A stretch of 64,000 bases of DNA from Xanthomonas citri pv. mangiferaeindicae (GTDB taxonomy: Bacteria; Pseudomonadota; Gammaproteobacteria; Xanthomonadales; Xanthomonadaceae), in the NCBI GenBank assembly GCA_002240395.1, contig CP016836.1, positions 3,801,166 to 3,865,165 of the forward strand, given 5' to 3'. The translations under genes and the position numbers were made by a program. Positions 35,612-44,970 of this stretch are shown here, in pieces (position 1 is the first letter of the stretch; the number at the start of each line of letters is the position of its first letter). Under the pieces are notes generated by a model. It searched no databases. It had not been told where the DNA came from and saw only the letters and a program-made list of their open reading frames with translations.

Positions 35612-36355
35612 TCAGGGCATGTACATGCCGCCGTTGACGTGCAGGGTTTCACCGGTGATGTAGGCGGCGGCCGGGCTGGCCAGGAACGCCACCGCCTGCG
35701 CGATGTCGTTCGGCTCGCCCAGGCGGCCGAGCGCGATCTGCTCGGTCAGCGCGGCCTTGGAGGCCTCGGGCAGATCGCGGGTCATGTCGGTGGCGATGAA
35801 GCCGGGGGCAACCACGTTGACCGTGACCCCACGCGAGCCGATCTCCTTGGCCAGCGACTTGCTGAAGGCGATGATCCCGGCCTTGGCCGCGGCGTAGTTG
35901 GCCTGGCCGGCGTTACCGGTCACGCCGATCACCGAGGCGATGTTGACGATGCGGCCGCGGCGCGCCTTCATCATGCCGCGCATCACGGCCTTGGAGCTGC
36001 GGTAGACGCTGGTCAGATTGGTGTCGAGGATGGCCTGCCAATCCTCGTCCTTCATGCGCATCAGCAGATTGTCGCGGGTGATACCGGCGTTGTTGACGAG
36101 GATCGAGATCGCACCGAACTCGGCGGCGATCGACTCGACCAGCGCCTCGATCGCGCCGGCCTGCGCCACGTCCAGCACGCGGCCGTGGCCGCCATGTGCG
36201 GCCAGGCGCTCACCGATCTTCGCAGCGCCGGCCTCGCTGGTCGCGGTGCCGATCACAGTCGCGCCCTGCGCGGCCAGGGTGTCGGCAATGGCCGCGCCGA
36301 TGCCGCGGCTGGCGCCGGTGACGAGGGCGATCTCGCCCGAAAGCGGTGTGCTCAT
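35612..36355 (-). CDS. fabG: 3-oxoacyl-ACP reductase FabG
   Basis: The 247-residue short-chain dehydrogenase reduces 3-ketoacyl-ACP with NADPH. The cofactor motif is TGASRGIGAAIA, followed by NNAGITRDNLLMRMKDEDW, the catalytic serine in NIASVIG and the Y-x-x-x-K in NYAAAKAG. The C-terminus VNGGMYM is typical. It sits between fabD and acpP. Confidence 0.97.
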   Translation of the reverse strand: MSTPLSGEIALVTGASRGIGAAIADTLAAQGATVIGTATSEAGAAKIGERLAAHGGHGRVLDVAQAGAIEALVESIAAEFGAISILVNNAGITRDNLLMRMKDEDWQAILDTNLTSVYRSSKAVMRGMMKARRGRIVNIASVIGVTGNAGQANYAAAKAGIIAFSKSLAKEIGSRGVTVNVVAPGFIATDMTRDLPEASKAALTEQIALGRLGEPNDIAQAVAFLASPAAAYITGETLHVNGGMYMP

Positions 36356-36494
36356 GGAATGCTCCGGAAAAAAGACGTCGGGTGCGACGAATCTACAGCG
36401 GGGTCCAAGGATCGATCAGGCCAGTGGCGGACGGTGCGATCCCCGTCCGCCCTGCTCGCGATCCGCGCCAGCCGGCCGATCCGCCGCCCGGGGA

Positions 36495-37442
36495 TCAGGC
36501 GGCCCAATCGGCCAGGGCGGCGTCGAAATCGGCCGGCAGGCCCAGCGCCCGCGCCTCGATCGACTTGTCGATGCGCTTGACCAGGCCCGCCAGCACCTTG
36601 CCCGGCCCGCACTCGGCGACGCGGGTGGCGCCGCGCGCGGCCAGGGCCTCGACGCAACGCGTCCACTGCACCGGCAGGTAGAGCTGGCGTACCAGCGCAT
36701 CACGGATCGCCCCGACCTCGTCGTGCACGGCCGCATCGACGTTCTGCACCACCGGCAGCGCAGGCGCTTGCCAGGCGATCGTGCCCATCGCGTCGGCCAG
36801 CCGGTCGGCGGCCTCGCGCATCAGCGGGGTATGCGAGGGCACGCTGACCGCGAGCTTCACTACCTTGCGCACGCCCCGCTCGCCCAGCAGCGCGATCGCC
36901 CGGTCGACGGCCTCGGCGTGCCCGCCGATCACCACTTGGCCGGGAGAATTGAAGTTGGCCGGTACCACCACGGAGGTGTCGACCGACACCTCGCGGCACA
37001 AGGCCTCGACCATCGCATCCTCGGCGCCGATGACCGCGGCCATCGCACCGGTCCCGGCGGGCGCAGCGTCCTGCATCAGCTGCCCGCGCAGACGCACCAG
37101 GCGCGCGCCGTCGGCCAGCGATAGCGCACCGGCCGCGACCAGCGCGGTGTACTCACCCAGGCTGTGGCCGGCGAGCACCGCAGGACGGGCACCGCCGCGC
37201 TGCTGCCACGCGCGCCACACCGCGATCCCAGCAGCCAGCAGCGCCGGCTGGGTGAACTCGGTGCGCCCCAACTCGGCCTCGGGCCCCTGCTGGGCGAGCG
37301 CCCACAGGTCCACGCCGGCACCGGCGGAGGCTTCCGCGAACGTCTCGCCCACGATCGGGTGCTGCGCGGCCAGTTCACCGAGCATGCCCAGAGACTGCGA
37401 GCCCTGCCCGGGAAACACGAATGCGAGTTGCGATGCGGTCAC
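36495..37442 (-). CDS. fabD: Malonyl-CoA:ACP transacylase FabD
   Basis: The 315-residue enzyme loads malonate onto ACP. It begins with the FPGQGSQSLGML loop, has the nucleophilic serine in AGHSLGEYTALV and the catalytic histidine in VPSHTPLM. A GTG at 37442 is the only sensible start, giving VTASQLAFVFPGQG; the upstream open frame is a continuation without homology. It follows the kinase-fold gene by about 140 bases. Confidence 0.95.
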   Translation of the reverse strand: MTASQLAFVFPGQGSQSLGMLGELAAQHPIVGETFAEASAGAGVDLWALAQQGPEAELGRTEFTQPALLAAGIAVWRAWQQRGGARPAVLAGHSLGEYTALVAAGALSLADGARLVRLRGQLMQDAAPAGTGAMAAVIGAEDAMVEALCREVSVDTSVVVPANFNSPGQVVIGGHAEAVDRAIALLGERGVRKVVKLAVSVPSHTPLMREAADRLADAMGTIAWQAPALPVVQNVDAAVHDEVGAIRDALVRQLYLPVQWTRCVEALAARGATRVAECGPGKVLAGLVKRIDKSIEARALGLPADFDAALADWAA

Positions 37443-37581
37443 ACGATCTTCCAACGGAAAAAACCGGGGCGATGATAAGGGCCCGGGTACGACATTGTCT
37501 GTACTCAGGCGTATGCAGGCCGGCGTGGCGTGCGCGCGATCACGCCCCGAGCAGGGCAACGCAGCACTCGGTCGCTCGTCT

Positions 37582-38376
37582 TCAGAACAGCATCTGCAGC
37601 AGATCGATCTCGCCGTCGTCGATCCAGTCCCACAGCACGAATGCCAGCACCAACAGCGGCAGCAGCGTCGCGGCATGCACCACCAGGATCGAATGGGCGA
37701 TATGCCGCGCCGAGCGCCCCAGCCACTGCATGCGCCGCGCCAGCCCCTGCAGGCGCCCGACCTGGCCCGCATGCCACGCGACCTCACCGGGCCCATCGCG
37801 CAGCGCCGGGGCAAGCAGATCGGCCAGCGCGTCGGTGCGTCCGTCGTAGTACTTGGCGATGCCGAAGGCAAACAGCAGCCAGTCGCGCGCCTGCGCCTGC
37901 GGCAGCGACATCACCTCGAGCGGATCTTCCTCGAAGTCGATGAAGCCCACGCGGCCAGCGTCGTCGATGGTGATGTTGCGCGGGACCATCTGCCCGAAAT
38001 AGGCGCCGCGTGCATGCGCATCGGAGATCGCGGCGATCACCTGCCGGGTCAGCGCATCGATCGTGGCCGCGTCGCCATCGGCGGCACGCAGGCGTGCGGA
38101 CAGCGTGGTGCCGATGTCGCTGAGCAGCAGGGTCGACTCGCCTTCCCCGAGCACCCGCGGCACACGGATGCCCAGGGCCTCGAGCTCGGCCAGACGGCGC
38201 GCCTCGATGGCCTTGGCTTCCTCGCCGCCGGGATGCGGCGGCGGGCGCAGCGCATCGATCTCCAGCTTGCGGACGACGGCGTCGAGCAGACCAAGGGTCA
38301 GCTTGCGGCTGTCTCCAGCCTCATAGGCCTTGAGCCAGGCCTCGCGCCCGGCGATGACGATCGATTGCACGCCCAT
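37582..38376 (-). CDS. Kinase-fold membrane protein lacking the usual catalytic Asp, inside the fab cluster
   Basis: The 264-residue protein resembles the RIO/lipopolysaccharide-kinase type of phosphotransferase fold. The catalytic-loop region reads ARGAYFGQMVPRNITID (122-138): Asn134 is kept, but Gln-Met stands where the H-G-D aspartate is expected. The metal-binding motif is FIDFEEDP (145-152). One hydrophobic helix lies near the C-terminus (about 229-249). It may be a pseudokinase or use different chemistry. It occupies the space between fabH and fabD. Activity and substrate are unknown. Confidence 0.75.
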   Translation of the reverse strand: MGVQSIVIAGREAWLKAYEAGDSRKLTLGLLDAVVRKLEIDALRPPPHPGGEEAKAIEARRLAELEALGIRVPRVLGEGESTLLLSDIGTTLSARLRAADGDAATIDALTRQVIAAISDAHARGAYFGQMVPRNITIDDAGRVGFIDFEEDPLEVMSLPQAQARDWLLFAFGIAKYYDGRTDALADLLAPALRDGPGEVAWHAGQVGRLQGLARRMQWLGRSARHIAHSILVVHAATLLPLLVLAFVLWDWIDDGEIDLLQMLF

Positions 38377-38449
38377 GGCGGCGTCCTCCGTGCGATCGCA
38401 GCCGGTCCGCGCGGGGCCGGACCGGTCACGCGCGCGCCACGATCGGCAC

Positions 38450-39433
38450 TCAGTAGCGCAGCAGCGCCGAACCCCAAGTGAATCCGCCGCCGAAGGCTTC
38501 CAGCAGCAGCAACTGGCCGCGCTCGACGCGGCCCGACCGCACCGCCTCGTCCAGCGCCAGCGGCACCGATCCCGACGAGGTGTTGCCGTGCCGGTCCACC
38601 GTCACGACCACCCGATCCATCGGCATATCCAGCCGCTTGGCGGTGGCTTCGATGATGCGCAGGTTGGCCTGATGCGGGATCAGCCAGTCGATGTCGTGAC
38701 GATCCAGGCCATTGGCGTGCAGCGTCTCGTCGACCACCGAGTCGAGCGCCTTGACCGCGTACTTGAACACCTCGCTGCCGGCCATGCGGATGCGCACACC
38801 GGCATTGGGCTCGTCGGGCTTGAAGCCGGCCGACACGCCGACCGGATTCCACAGCAGTTCCTTCTTCGCGCCATCGGCATGCAGATGGGTGCTGAGGATG
38901 CCGGTCTCGCGATCGGCCTTGAGCACCACCGCACCGGCACCGTCGCCGAACAGCACGCAGGTGGTGCGCTCGGTCCAGTCGACCATGCGGGTGAGCGTCT
39001 CGGCGCCGACCACGAGCACGGTCTTCGCATCGCCGGACTTGATGAACTTATCGGCGACCGACATCGCGAACAGGAAGCCAGAACAGGCCGCGTTGACGTC
39101 GAACGCGCCGCAGCCGCCCGCGCCCAGCCGCGCCTGCAGGAGGCACGCGGTGGACGGGAAGATGATGTCGGGCGTGGTGGTGCCGACGATGATCAGGTCG
39201 AGCTCGCTGGCCGAGACACCGGCCGCCTCCATCGCGCGGGTGGCGGCGTGAAAGGCCAGATCGCTGGTGGTCTCGCCTTCGGCCGCGATGTGACGCTCGC
39301 GAATGCCGGTGCGGGATGCGATCCACTCATCGCTGGTGTCGACAATCTTCGACAGGTCGTCGTTGGTCAGCACCTTCTCGGGCAGATAACTGCCGGTGCC
39401 TGCGATGCGGGAATAGATGCGTTCGCTGCTCAT
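38450..39433 (-). CDS. fabH: Beta-ketoacyl-ACP synthase III FabH
   Basis: The 327-residue enzyme condenses acetyl-CoA (or another primer) with malonyl-ACP to start fatty acid synthesis. The Cys-His-Asn triad is in VNAACSGFLFAM, WLIPHQANLRI and HGNTSSGSVPLAL. The start MSSERIYSRIAGTGSYLP is typical. It follows rpmF; plsX, which usually separates these two genes in enterobacteria, is not here. Confidence 0.97.
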   Translation of the reverse strand: MSSERIYSRIAGTGSYLPEKVLTNDDLSKIVDTSDEWIASRTGIRERHIAAEGETTSDLAFHAATRAMEAAGVSASELDLIIVGTTTPDIIFPSTACLLQARLGAGGCGAFDVNAACSGFLFAMSVADKFIKSGDAKTVLVVGAETLTRMVDWTERTTCVLFGDGAGAVVLKADRETGILSTHLHADGAKKELLWNPVGVSAGFKPDEPNAGVRIRMAGSEVFKYAVKALDSVVDETLHANGLDRHDIDWLIPHQANLRIIEATAKRLDMPMDRVVVTVDRHGNTSSGSVPLALDEAVRSGRVERGQLLLLEAFGGGFTWGSALLRY

Positions 39434-39581
39434 CGTGCGGACTGCCCTCGCCTCATGAACGTCTTGGAAAGGACGGCGGCGACCGGAGCGTCCGCGAATT
39501 CGCGAAAGCGACCGGCGCTATGCCGCAACGCGGCGCGTCGCCTGGAAAGCGTGATACTCAAAACGCTTGATACACGCCGAA

Positions 39582-39606
39582 GGGTCCGCCGCGACGCGAC
39601 GGACCC
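39582..39606 (-). terminator. Hairpin between rpmF and fabH
   Basis: GGGTCCG (39582-39588) and CGGACCC (39600-39606) pair around an eleven-base GC-rich loop, ten bases past the rpmF stop. No T run follows on the minus strand, so it is at most a partial terminator or processing site within the yceD-rpmF-fab transcript. Confidence 0.4.
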
Positions 39607-39615
39607 GGGGAGACT

Positions 39616-39810
39616 TCAGTCTTCCTCGACGATCCGCGTCTTGGGCTGGATCACCTGCTTGCCGCGGTAGTAGCCATCGGCCGTGACGTGGTGGCGGATA
39701 TGGGTCTCGCCGGTCGTCGGGTCGGTCGACAGCAGCTTGGCGCTCAGCTTGTCGTGCGCGCGGCGCTGGCCACGGCGGGACGGGGTCACTCGGGATTTCT
39801 GCACAGCCAT
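39616..39810 (-). CDS. rpmF: Ribosomal protein L32
   Basis: The 64-residue basic protein of the large ribosomal subunit begins MAVQKSRVTPSRRGQRRAHD, the L32 signature. The C-terminal zinc-finger cysteines of some L32 proteins are absent (zinc-independent type). It follows yceD by 22 bases, the conserved order. Confidence 0.97.
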   Translation of the reverse strand: MAVQKSRVTPSRRGQRRAHDKLSAKLLSTDPTTGETHIRHHVTADGYYRGKQVIQPKTRIVEED

Positions 39811-39832
39811 GGGAATTGCTCCAGCAACAGGT

Positions 39833-40351
39833 TCAGTTGTTTCGTTCTTTCTTGAGATCCGCCAATGCCGCGAACGGATTGACGCGTGTTTCTTCTTCGG
39901 TCGACACCGGCCAATCGCGCTCGACCGTTTCCGACCCCGGGGCCGCCGGAATCAGCGGCACCGCGAGAATCAGCTCGTCCTCGACCAGCGTGGCCGGCGA
40001 CAACATGCCGTCCTCGGGGACCAGCAGCGCTTCGTAGTCCGGCAGCAGCCCGGCCTCGTCCGCCTCGTCGCGGATCAGACCCAACCGCTGCACCGTCCCG
40101 ACCGGCAACACGAACCGCTGCAGGCTGCGCTGACACATCAGCGGCAGCATCGCGTCGATCCGCAGTTCCGCATACGGGATCTGCAGCGCGTCGCGACCGA
40201 ACTCGATCGAGCAGACGACATCGTCGGCCTCGGTATCGGCCAGGACGTCGCGCAGACGCGACATCGACGACAACGGAACCTTGGCTTCCAGACGGCTTCC
40301 GGCCGCGACCAGACGCCAAGCATCGACCAACTCGGGCATTTGCGCGGACAT
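39833..40351 (-). CDS. yceD: YceD / DUF177 family protein (23S rRNA accumulation protein)
   Basis: The 172-residue acidic protein has the DUF177 pattern, with QRSLQRFVLPVGTV in place of the usual cysteine-containing C-Q-R segment (MCQRSLQRF) and an acidic region LVEDELILAVPLIP. The C-terminus NPFAALADLKK is a common YceD ending. Loss of YceD lowers 23S rRNA in E. coli. MSAQMPELVDAWR at 40351 is chosen over an upstream in-frame start. Confidence 0.92.
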   Translation of the reverse strand: MSAQMPELVDAWRLVAAGSRLEAKVPLSSMSRLRDVLADTEADDVVCSIEFGRDALQIPYAELRIDAMLPLMCQRSLQRFVLPVGTVQRLGLIRDEADEAGLLPDYEALLVPEDGMLSPATLVEDELILAVPLIPAAPGSETVERDWPVSTEEETRVNPFAALADLKKERNN

Positions 40352-40605
40352 AAGCCGCTGAATGTTAAAGACGTGCCGAGAGCCTGTCAAATACGCCATC
40401 GCCCCGGAATCGTCTTCGACCGCCCGGCGATGCTGCCGTTATCGTTCGACACGGGCCGATCGCACTGCGGGCGCCGGCCGATGGGTCGGTATTGTAGCGG
40501 CGCGGGCGGCCACTCCGCGATCGCCCACCCATTCAGGCGATGATGACGGCGCACGCCGCGCCTCTCCGCTCCACCCGCCCTGCCCCCTGCTGCACAGGAC
40601 CCACG

Positions 40606-41184
40606 ATGCCCGCGCCCCTGATCCTCGGTTCCACCTCCCCCTACCGCCGCGACCTGCTCGCCCGCCTGCGCCTGCCCTTCGAATGCCGGCGCCCCGAGGT
40701 GTCCGAGACGCCAGCCCCGGGCGAGGACGCGCAGGCGCTGGCGACACGCCTGGCGCTGGCCAAGGCGGTCGACGTGGCGACCCATGCACCGGACGCCTGG
40801 GTCATCGGCTCCGACCAGGTCGCCGCGCTCGATGGCGCGCCGCTGGGCAAGCCCGGCGACCGCAACGGCGCCATCGTCCAGTTGTCGGCGATGGCCGGCC
40901 GCACCGTGGTGTTCCATACCGCGGTCGCCCTGGTCCGCAATGGCGAGCCGGCACGCCAGGCCCTCGATCGCACGCAGGTGCGCTTCCGCACCCTCGACCG
41001 GGCGACGATCGAGCGCTACGTCGACGCCGAACAGCCCTTCGACTGCGCCGGCAGCTTCAAATGCGAAGGTCTGGGCATCGCCCTGTTCGAGGCGATCACC
41101 AGCGACGACCCGACCGCACTGGTCGGCCTGCCGCTGATCGAGACCGCCCGCCTGCTGCGCGAGGCGGGCTACGCGGTGCCTTGA
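40606..41184 (+). CDS. Maf-family nucleotide pyrophosphatase, YceF type
   Basis: The 192-residue protein starts PLILGSTSPYRRDLLARL with the Maf substrate loop (S-T-S-x-x-R). It has the catalytic aspartate region VIGSDQVAALDG and ends LPLIETARLLREAG. The SDQV pattern is that of the YceF branch, which hydrolyses 7-methyl-GTP. An in-frame ATG 22 codons earlier is less likely. It diverges from yceD, the neighbour it also has in enterobacteria. Confidence 0.92.
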   Translation: MPAPLILGSTSPYRRDLLARLRLPFECRRPEVSETPAPGEDAQALATRLALAKAVDVATHAPDAWVIGSDQVAALDGAPLGKPGDRNGAIVQLSAMAGRTVVFHTAVALVRNGEPARQALDRTQVRFRTLDRATIERYVDAEQPFDCAGSFKCEGLGIALFEAITSDDPTALVGLPLIETARLLREAGYAVP

Positions 41185-41757
41185 GGATCCTGCGCGGAGC
41201 CGTGCCCCCACCCGGCGCGCAATGCGCGCCGACCTCCCCCGCAACGCGGAGGAGGTGACCCTACCGCAAAGCGCCGCTCGCCCTACGAGGCAACGCTCCC
41301 CGCGAGGCAGCGCCCTCCCCAATCGCCAGCAACACTCCCTCCCGCTCGCGCGCGCGGACCTTGGACCCTTCCCCCATCGAACGGTCGATCCTCCCTCCCT
41401 CCCGCGAGCGAGCGAGGGCAACGAGCCGCGCCCCGGCGAAATCTCGCTGCTTCCTCCCGCGCGCGCGAGCGAGCGAGGTCTCTGGAGCGACTTGGGGGCG
41501 CATTCCTGCCTCCCTCCCGCGCGCGCGAAGGGGCTTCGACTCTTTGGGATTCTTTCTGCGGAACCTCCCTTCCCCGCGCGCGGGGAGGGTTGAGGATTCG
41601 CCCGCCTCGAACGTGGATGGAAATCTCCCTCCCCCGCACGCGGGGGAGGGTTGGGGTGGGGCGAACGCCCACGCCGATGCCTCACCCTGCCCGCGTGCGG
41701 GGCATTGCGCCCTTTACGGGTGCAGGCTGAGGCGGGGGCAGACGCCTCGCGAATACC
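41185..41757. repeat. Non-coding GC-rich repeat region with several degenerate palindromes (locus B)
   Basis: This 573-base gap between maf and the DUF763 gene holds five or more stretches of the form CCTCCCTCCCGCGCGCG or CTCCCTCCCCCGCACGCG, each followed by a partial complement. The clearest is the palindrome at 41627-41650, followed by GTTGGGGTGGGG. A later variant carries GGGGCATTGCGCCCTTTACGG (41699-41719), which recurs at about 61.0 kb. No gene is supported. Confidence 0.75.
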
Positions 41758-43098
41758 TCAACCCGCGCGTGACGCGCCTGCGTCATCGGCCGGCGGCTCC
41801 CAGCCGAACACGCTGCGTCCGCCATAAGTGTGCGAGGCGGCGCGCTCCTGGGCCAGGAAGGCCGCCAATGACGGACCGCCCGCGGTCGCTTCCAGCGCGC
41901 GCGACTGCGCATCGAGCCGACGGATCGCCGCCAACCGGTCGTCGTTGCCGAGCTTGGCGCGCGTCACCGCGGTGCGCATCACCTCGATCGTGCGGTCCAG
42001 CACCTGCGTGGGCACCGGATACGGGTGTCGGTCCTTGCCCCCGTGTGCCAGCGAGAACCGCGCCGGATCGCTGAACCGGCACGGCGTGCCGTGCACGACC
42101 TCGGCCACCAGCGCGAGCGCACGCACTGTCCGCGCGCCCACCCCAGGCACCTGCAGCAGCTCGGTGAAATCGCGCGGCCCACACTCGGCGGCCGCGGCCA
42201 GCGCGCCATGCAGCCGCCGCAGCACGACATCGCCACTGCGTACGTCGTGATGATCGGGCAGACTCAGGTGCGGCTGCAGCGGGGCCGCGTCACCACCGAT
42301 GGGCGCGAACAGATCGCCGGTCGTGCCCGGCGTCGGCTGCGTCGATGTCGCAGGCCGAACACGTGCCGGCGCCGCACCCGCCGCCCGTTCCAGCTGCCCG
42401 AATTCCTGCACCAGTCGCGCCGGCGCCATCTCCTGCAGCAGTGCGACCTGCGATGCGCGCGAGGCGGCGGCGCGCCGATCGGCGAGATTGACGATCCGCC
42501 CCTGCCCCGGCCCGTCGATCGCCGCATGCGGCGCATCGACGAAGCTCTCCAGGCCCTCGGACAGCCAGTGGTAGCGACGCGCCTGTCCACGCCCGCCGTG
42601 CATGCCCTGCTGGATCACGACCCACTGGCCATCGTCGGCGACGATGAAGCCGTGCAGATAGAGATCGAAGCCGTCCTGCACCGCCGCGCTGTCGACCTTG
42701 GCGACCAGCCGACTGGTGCGCGCCAGCGCCGCGCCATCGAGTCCGTTGCGTGCGCCGACCGCCAGCAGTTCATCGGGGGTGGCCCGGGAATGCCGCCCAC
42801 GCCCGCCGCAGACATGCAGGCCGAGTTCGCCCGACAACGGCGCCAGCCCGCGCTTGAGCGCGCCGACCACGCTGGTGGTGATGCCCGACGAGTGCCAGTC
42901 CATGCCCATCACCGCGCCGAAGGCCTGGAACCAGAACGGATGCGCCAGCCGGCGCAGCAGCTCGGCACGCCCGTACTCGAGCACGATGGCCTCGCACAGC
43001 ACCGCCCCCAGCCGGGTCATGCGCTGACCCAGCCACGCGGGCACGCGCCCGCCATGCAGGGGAAGATCGGCGCTGCCGGTGCGTCGCGACATGCGCAC
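41758..43098 (-). CDS. DUF763 domain protein
   Basis: The 446-residue protein matches the conserved but uncharacterised DUF763 family, shared by archaea and some bacteria. The N-terminal block is TGSADLPLHGGRVPAWLGQRM, followed by VMGMDWHSSGITTSVVGALKRGL, CGGRGRHSRATPDEL and GMHGGRGQARRYHWLSE. A helix-hairpin-helix-like LLQVPGVGARTVRALALVAEV near residue 315 suggests DNA or RNA contact. There is no signal peptide. Its function is not known to me. Confidence 0.88.
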   Translation of the reverse strand: MRMSRRTGSADLPLHGGRVPAWLGQRMTRLGAVLCEAIVLEYGRAELLRRLAHPFWFQAFGAVMGMDWHSSGITTSVVGALKRGLAPLSGELGLHVCGGRGRHSRATPDELLAVGARNGLDGAALARTSRLVAKVDSAAVQDGFDLYLHGFIVADDGQWVVIQQGMHGGRGQARRYHWLSEGLESFVDAPHAAIDGPGQGRIVNLADRRAAASRASQVALLQEMAPARLVQEFGQLERAAGAAPARVRPATSTQPTPGTTGDLFAPIGGDAAPLQPHLSLPDHHDVRSGDVVLRRLHGALAAAAECGPRDFTELLQVPGVGARTVRALALVAEVVHGTPCRFSDPARFSLAHGGKDRHPYPVPTQVLDRTIEVMRTAVTRAKLGNDDRLAAIRRLDAQSRALEATAGGPSLAAFLAQERAASHTYGGRSVFGWEPPADDAGASRAG

Positions 43099-43150
43099 AG
43101 CCTGCCGCGGCGATGTCTCAAACCGTGAGACCGCGCGCCTGCGCCGTCGG

Positions 43151-44947
43151 TCAGCCTTGCGCGGCCGGCTTCGCCTTCTCTTCCGCGATGAAGCGGCGCA
43201 CCTCCGTCTCGAGCACCGGCAGCGGCACCGAGCCCAGATTCAGGATCGTGTCGTGGAATGGGCGCTGGTCGAACGCGGGCCCGAGTTCGCGCTCGGCCTC
43301 GGCGCGCAGGTCGAGCAGGGTCTTGTAGCCGATGTAGTACGACAGCGCCTGGCCCGGCCAGGAGATGTAGCGGTCGACCTCGGTCACGACATCGTGCTTG
43401 GCGAGCGCGGTGTGGCTGGCGAGGTAATCGATCGCCTGCTCGCGCGTCCAACCGTATTCGTGCAGGCCGGTGTCGATCACCAGCCGCGCCGCGCGCCACA
43501 TCTCGAACGTGAGCCGCCCGAACTCTTCGTACGGCGTCTCGTACAGGCCCATGCGCGTGCCCAGCCACTCGGTGTACAGCCCCCAGCCCTCGCCGTAGCC
43601 GGAGAAGTAGGTCTGCTGACGGAAATCCGGACGTGCCGGCGCCTCGAGCGCGAGCGCGGCCTGGAAGCTGTGGCCCGGCGCGCACTCATGCAGCACCAGC
43701 GCCGGCAGGTTGTACAGCGGCCGCGACGGCAGGTCGTAGGTGTTGAAGAAGCAGGCCTCCAGCCCGCCACGACCGGAGGTGTAGATCGGCGCGATGTCGT
43801 CGGCCACCGGCAGGATGGTGAAGCGGTAGCGCGGCAGCGTGCCGACGACGTACTGCAGTTGGCCGTCGATCTTCTTGGCGATCAGTGACGCCTCGGCCAG
43901 CAGCCCGCGCGGCGTGGTCGCGTAGAACTGCGGATCGGTGCGCAGGAACTCGATGAACTGCGCCAAGGTGCCGGTGAAGCCGGCGCGCTGCTTGACCTGC
44001 TCCATCTCGGTGGTGATCCGCGCGACCTCGGCCAGGCCCAGGTCGTGGATCTGCCGCGGGTCCATGTCGCGGGTCACGTACTCGCGGATCTGCGCGCGAT
44101 AGAACGCGCGGCCGTCGGGGAGATTGCTGGCGGCGAGCGTGGTGCGCGTGCGCGGCAGGTACTCGCCGCGGATGAAGCCCAGCAGCTTGGAGTACGCCGG
44201 GATCGCGCGTTCCAGCACCACGCGCCTGCCCTCGTCGCGCAGTTGCGTGCGCACCGGCTCGGGGATGCTCGCGGGAATGCGCTCGAAGGTCGCCAGCAGC
44301 GGATTGCCCTCACCCGTCTGCACATAGGGATCGAGCGTGTTGTCGCGGCCGTCCAACGTCGCCCGCGGCACGCTCCAGCCCCGCGCCAGGCCGCGCTCCA
44401 TGTTCGCGATCTGCTCGTCGAAGTACCGCGGCACGTCCGCCAGCCGGCCGATGAACCGGCGCCAGTCGGCCTCGGTCTGGAACGGCTGGCGCGGATTGAT
44501 GCCACCCCAGAAGAAGCTGTCGCTGTTGAACGGCGCCTCGTAGGTGCGCCACTGCGCATTGGCGACGTTGGCTTGAAGGGTGGCGCGGAACACCGCGGCA
44601 TTGATGCGCTCCTCGCTGCCGAGCGCCTTGGCGTCGATGGCATCGAGCCCGGCCAGCGTCCGGGTCCAGTAGTCGGCGCGGCGCGCCCAGGCCTCGGGGG
44701 TCACCGACGGCAGCCGGTCGCCGGATTGCCAGCGCCCGTCGACTTTCACGCGCACGAACTCCTGCTGTCGCCACGCCCACTCCTGCGTGTAGAGCGCGCG
44801 CAAGGCGGTTTCTGCGGCATTGGCTGGCGCGGCCAGCGGAGCGGCGGGCGCGTCCTGCGCCCATGCCGGCACGGCGGCGCCGACCGCAAGCGAGAGCGAC
44901 AGGGCGAGGACGGACAGCGTCGTGCGACGGCGCGGCGGCATGGACAT
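43151..44947 (-). CDS. Secreted DUF885-family metallopeptidase-like protein
   Basis: The 598-residue protein has a signal peptide ending VPAWAQDAP (about residue 31). The DUF885 core contains the zinc-peptidase-like VLHECAPGHSFQ, then TYFSGYGEGWGLYTEWLG about 35 residues later, consistent with H-E-x-x-x-H plus a distal Glu. LSYYIGYKTLLDLR is also typical. Homologues are predicted periplasmic peptidases. An AGGAG sequence precedes the ATG. It begins 23 bases after the stop of an S9 peptidase gene, so the pair is probably co-transcribed. Confidence 0.88.
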   Translation of the reverse strand: MSMPPRRRTTLSVLALSLSLAVGAAVPAWAQDAPAAPLAAPANAAETALRALYTQEWAWRQQEFVRVKVDGRWQSGDRLPSVTPEAWARRADYWTRTLAGLDAIDAKALGSEERINAAVFRATLQANVANAQWRTYEAPFNSDSFFWGGINPRQPFQTEADWRRFIGRLADVPRYFDEQIANMERGLARGWSVPRATLDGRDNTLDPYVQTGEGNPLLATFERIPASIPEPVRTQLRDEGRRVVLERAIPAYSKLLGFIRGEYLPRTRTTLAASNLPDGRAFYRAQIREYVTRDMDPRQIHDLGLAEVARITTEMEQVKQRAGFTGTLAQFIEFLRTDPQFYATTPRGLLAEASLIAKKIDGQLQYVVGTLPRYRFTILPVADDIAPIYTSGRGGLEACFFNTYDLPSRPLYNLPALVLHECAPGHSFQAALALEAPARPDFRQQTYFSGYGEGWGLYTEWLGTRMGLYETPYEEFGRLTFEMWRAARLVIDTGLHEYGWTREQAIDYLASHTALAKHDVVTEVDRYISWPGQALSYYIGYKTLLDLRAEAERELGPAFDQRPFHDTILNLGSVPLPVLETEVRRFIAEEKAKPAAQG

Positions 44948-44970
44948 GGGGCAACTCCTGGACAACGGAT

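Noticed and set aside
41185..41757. Coding potential in several frames across repeat locus B
   Set aside because: The open frames result from lack of stops in GC-rich repeats; residues are Arg/Pro/Ala low complexity with no start signal or domain.
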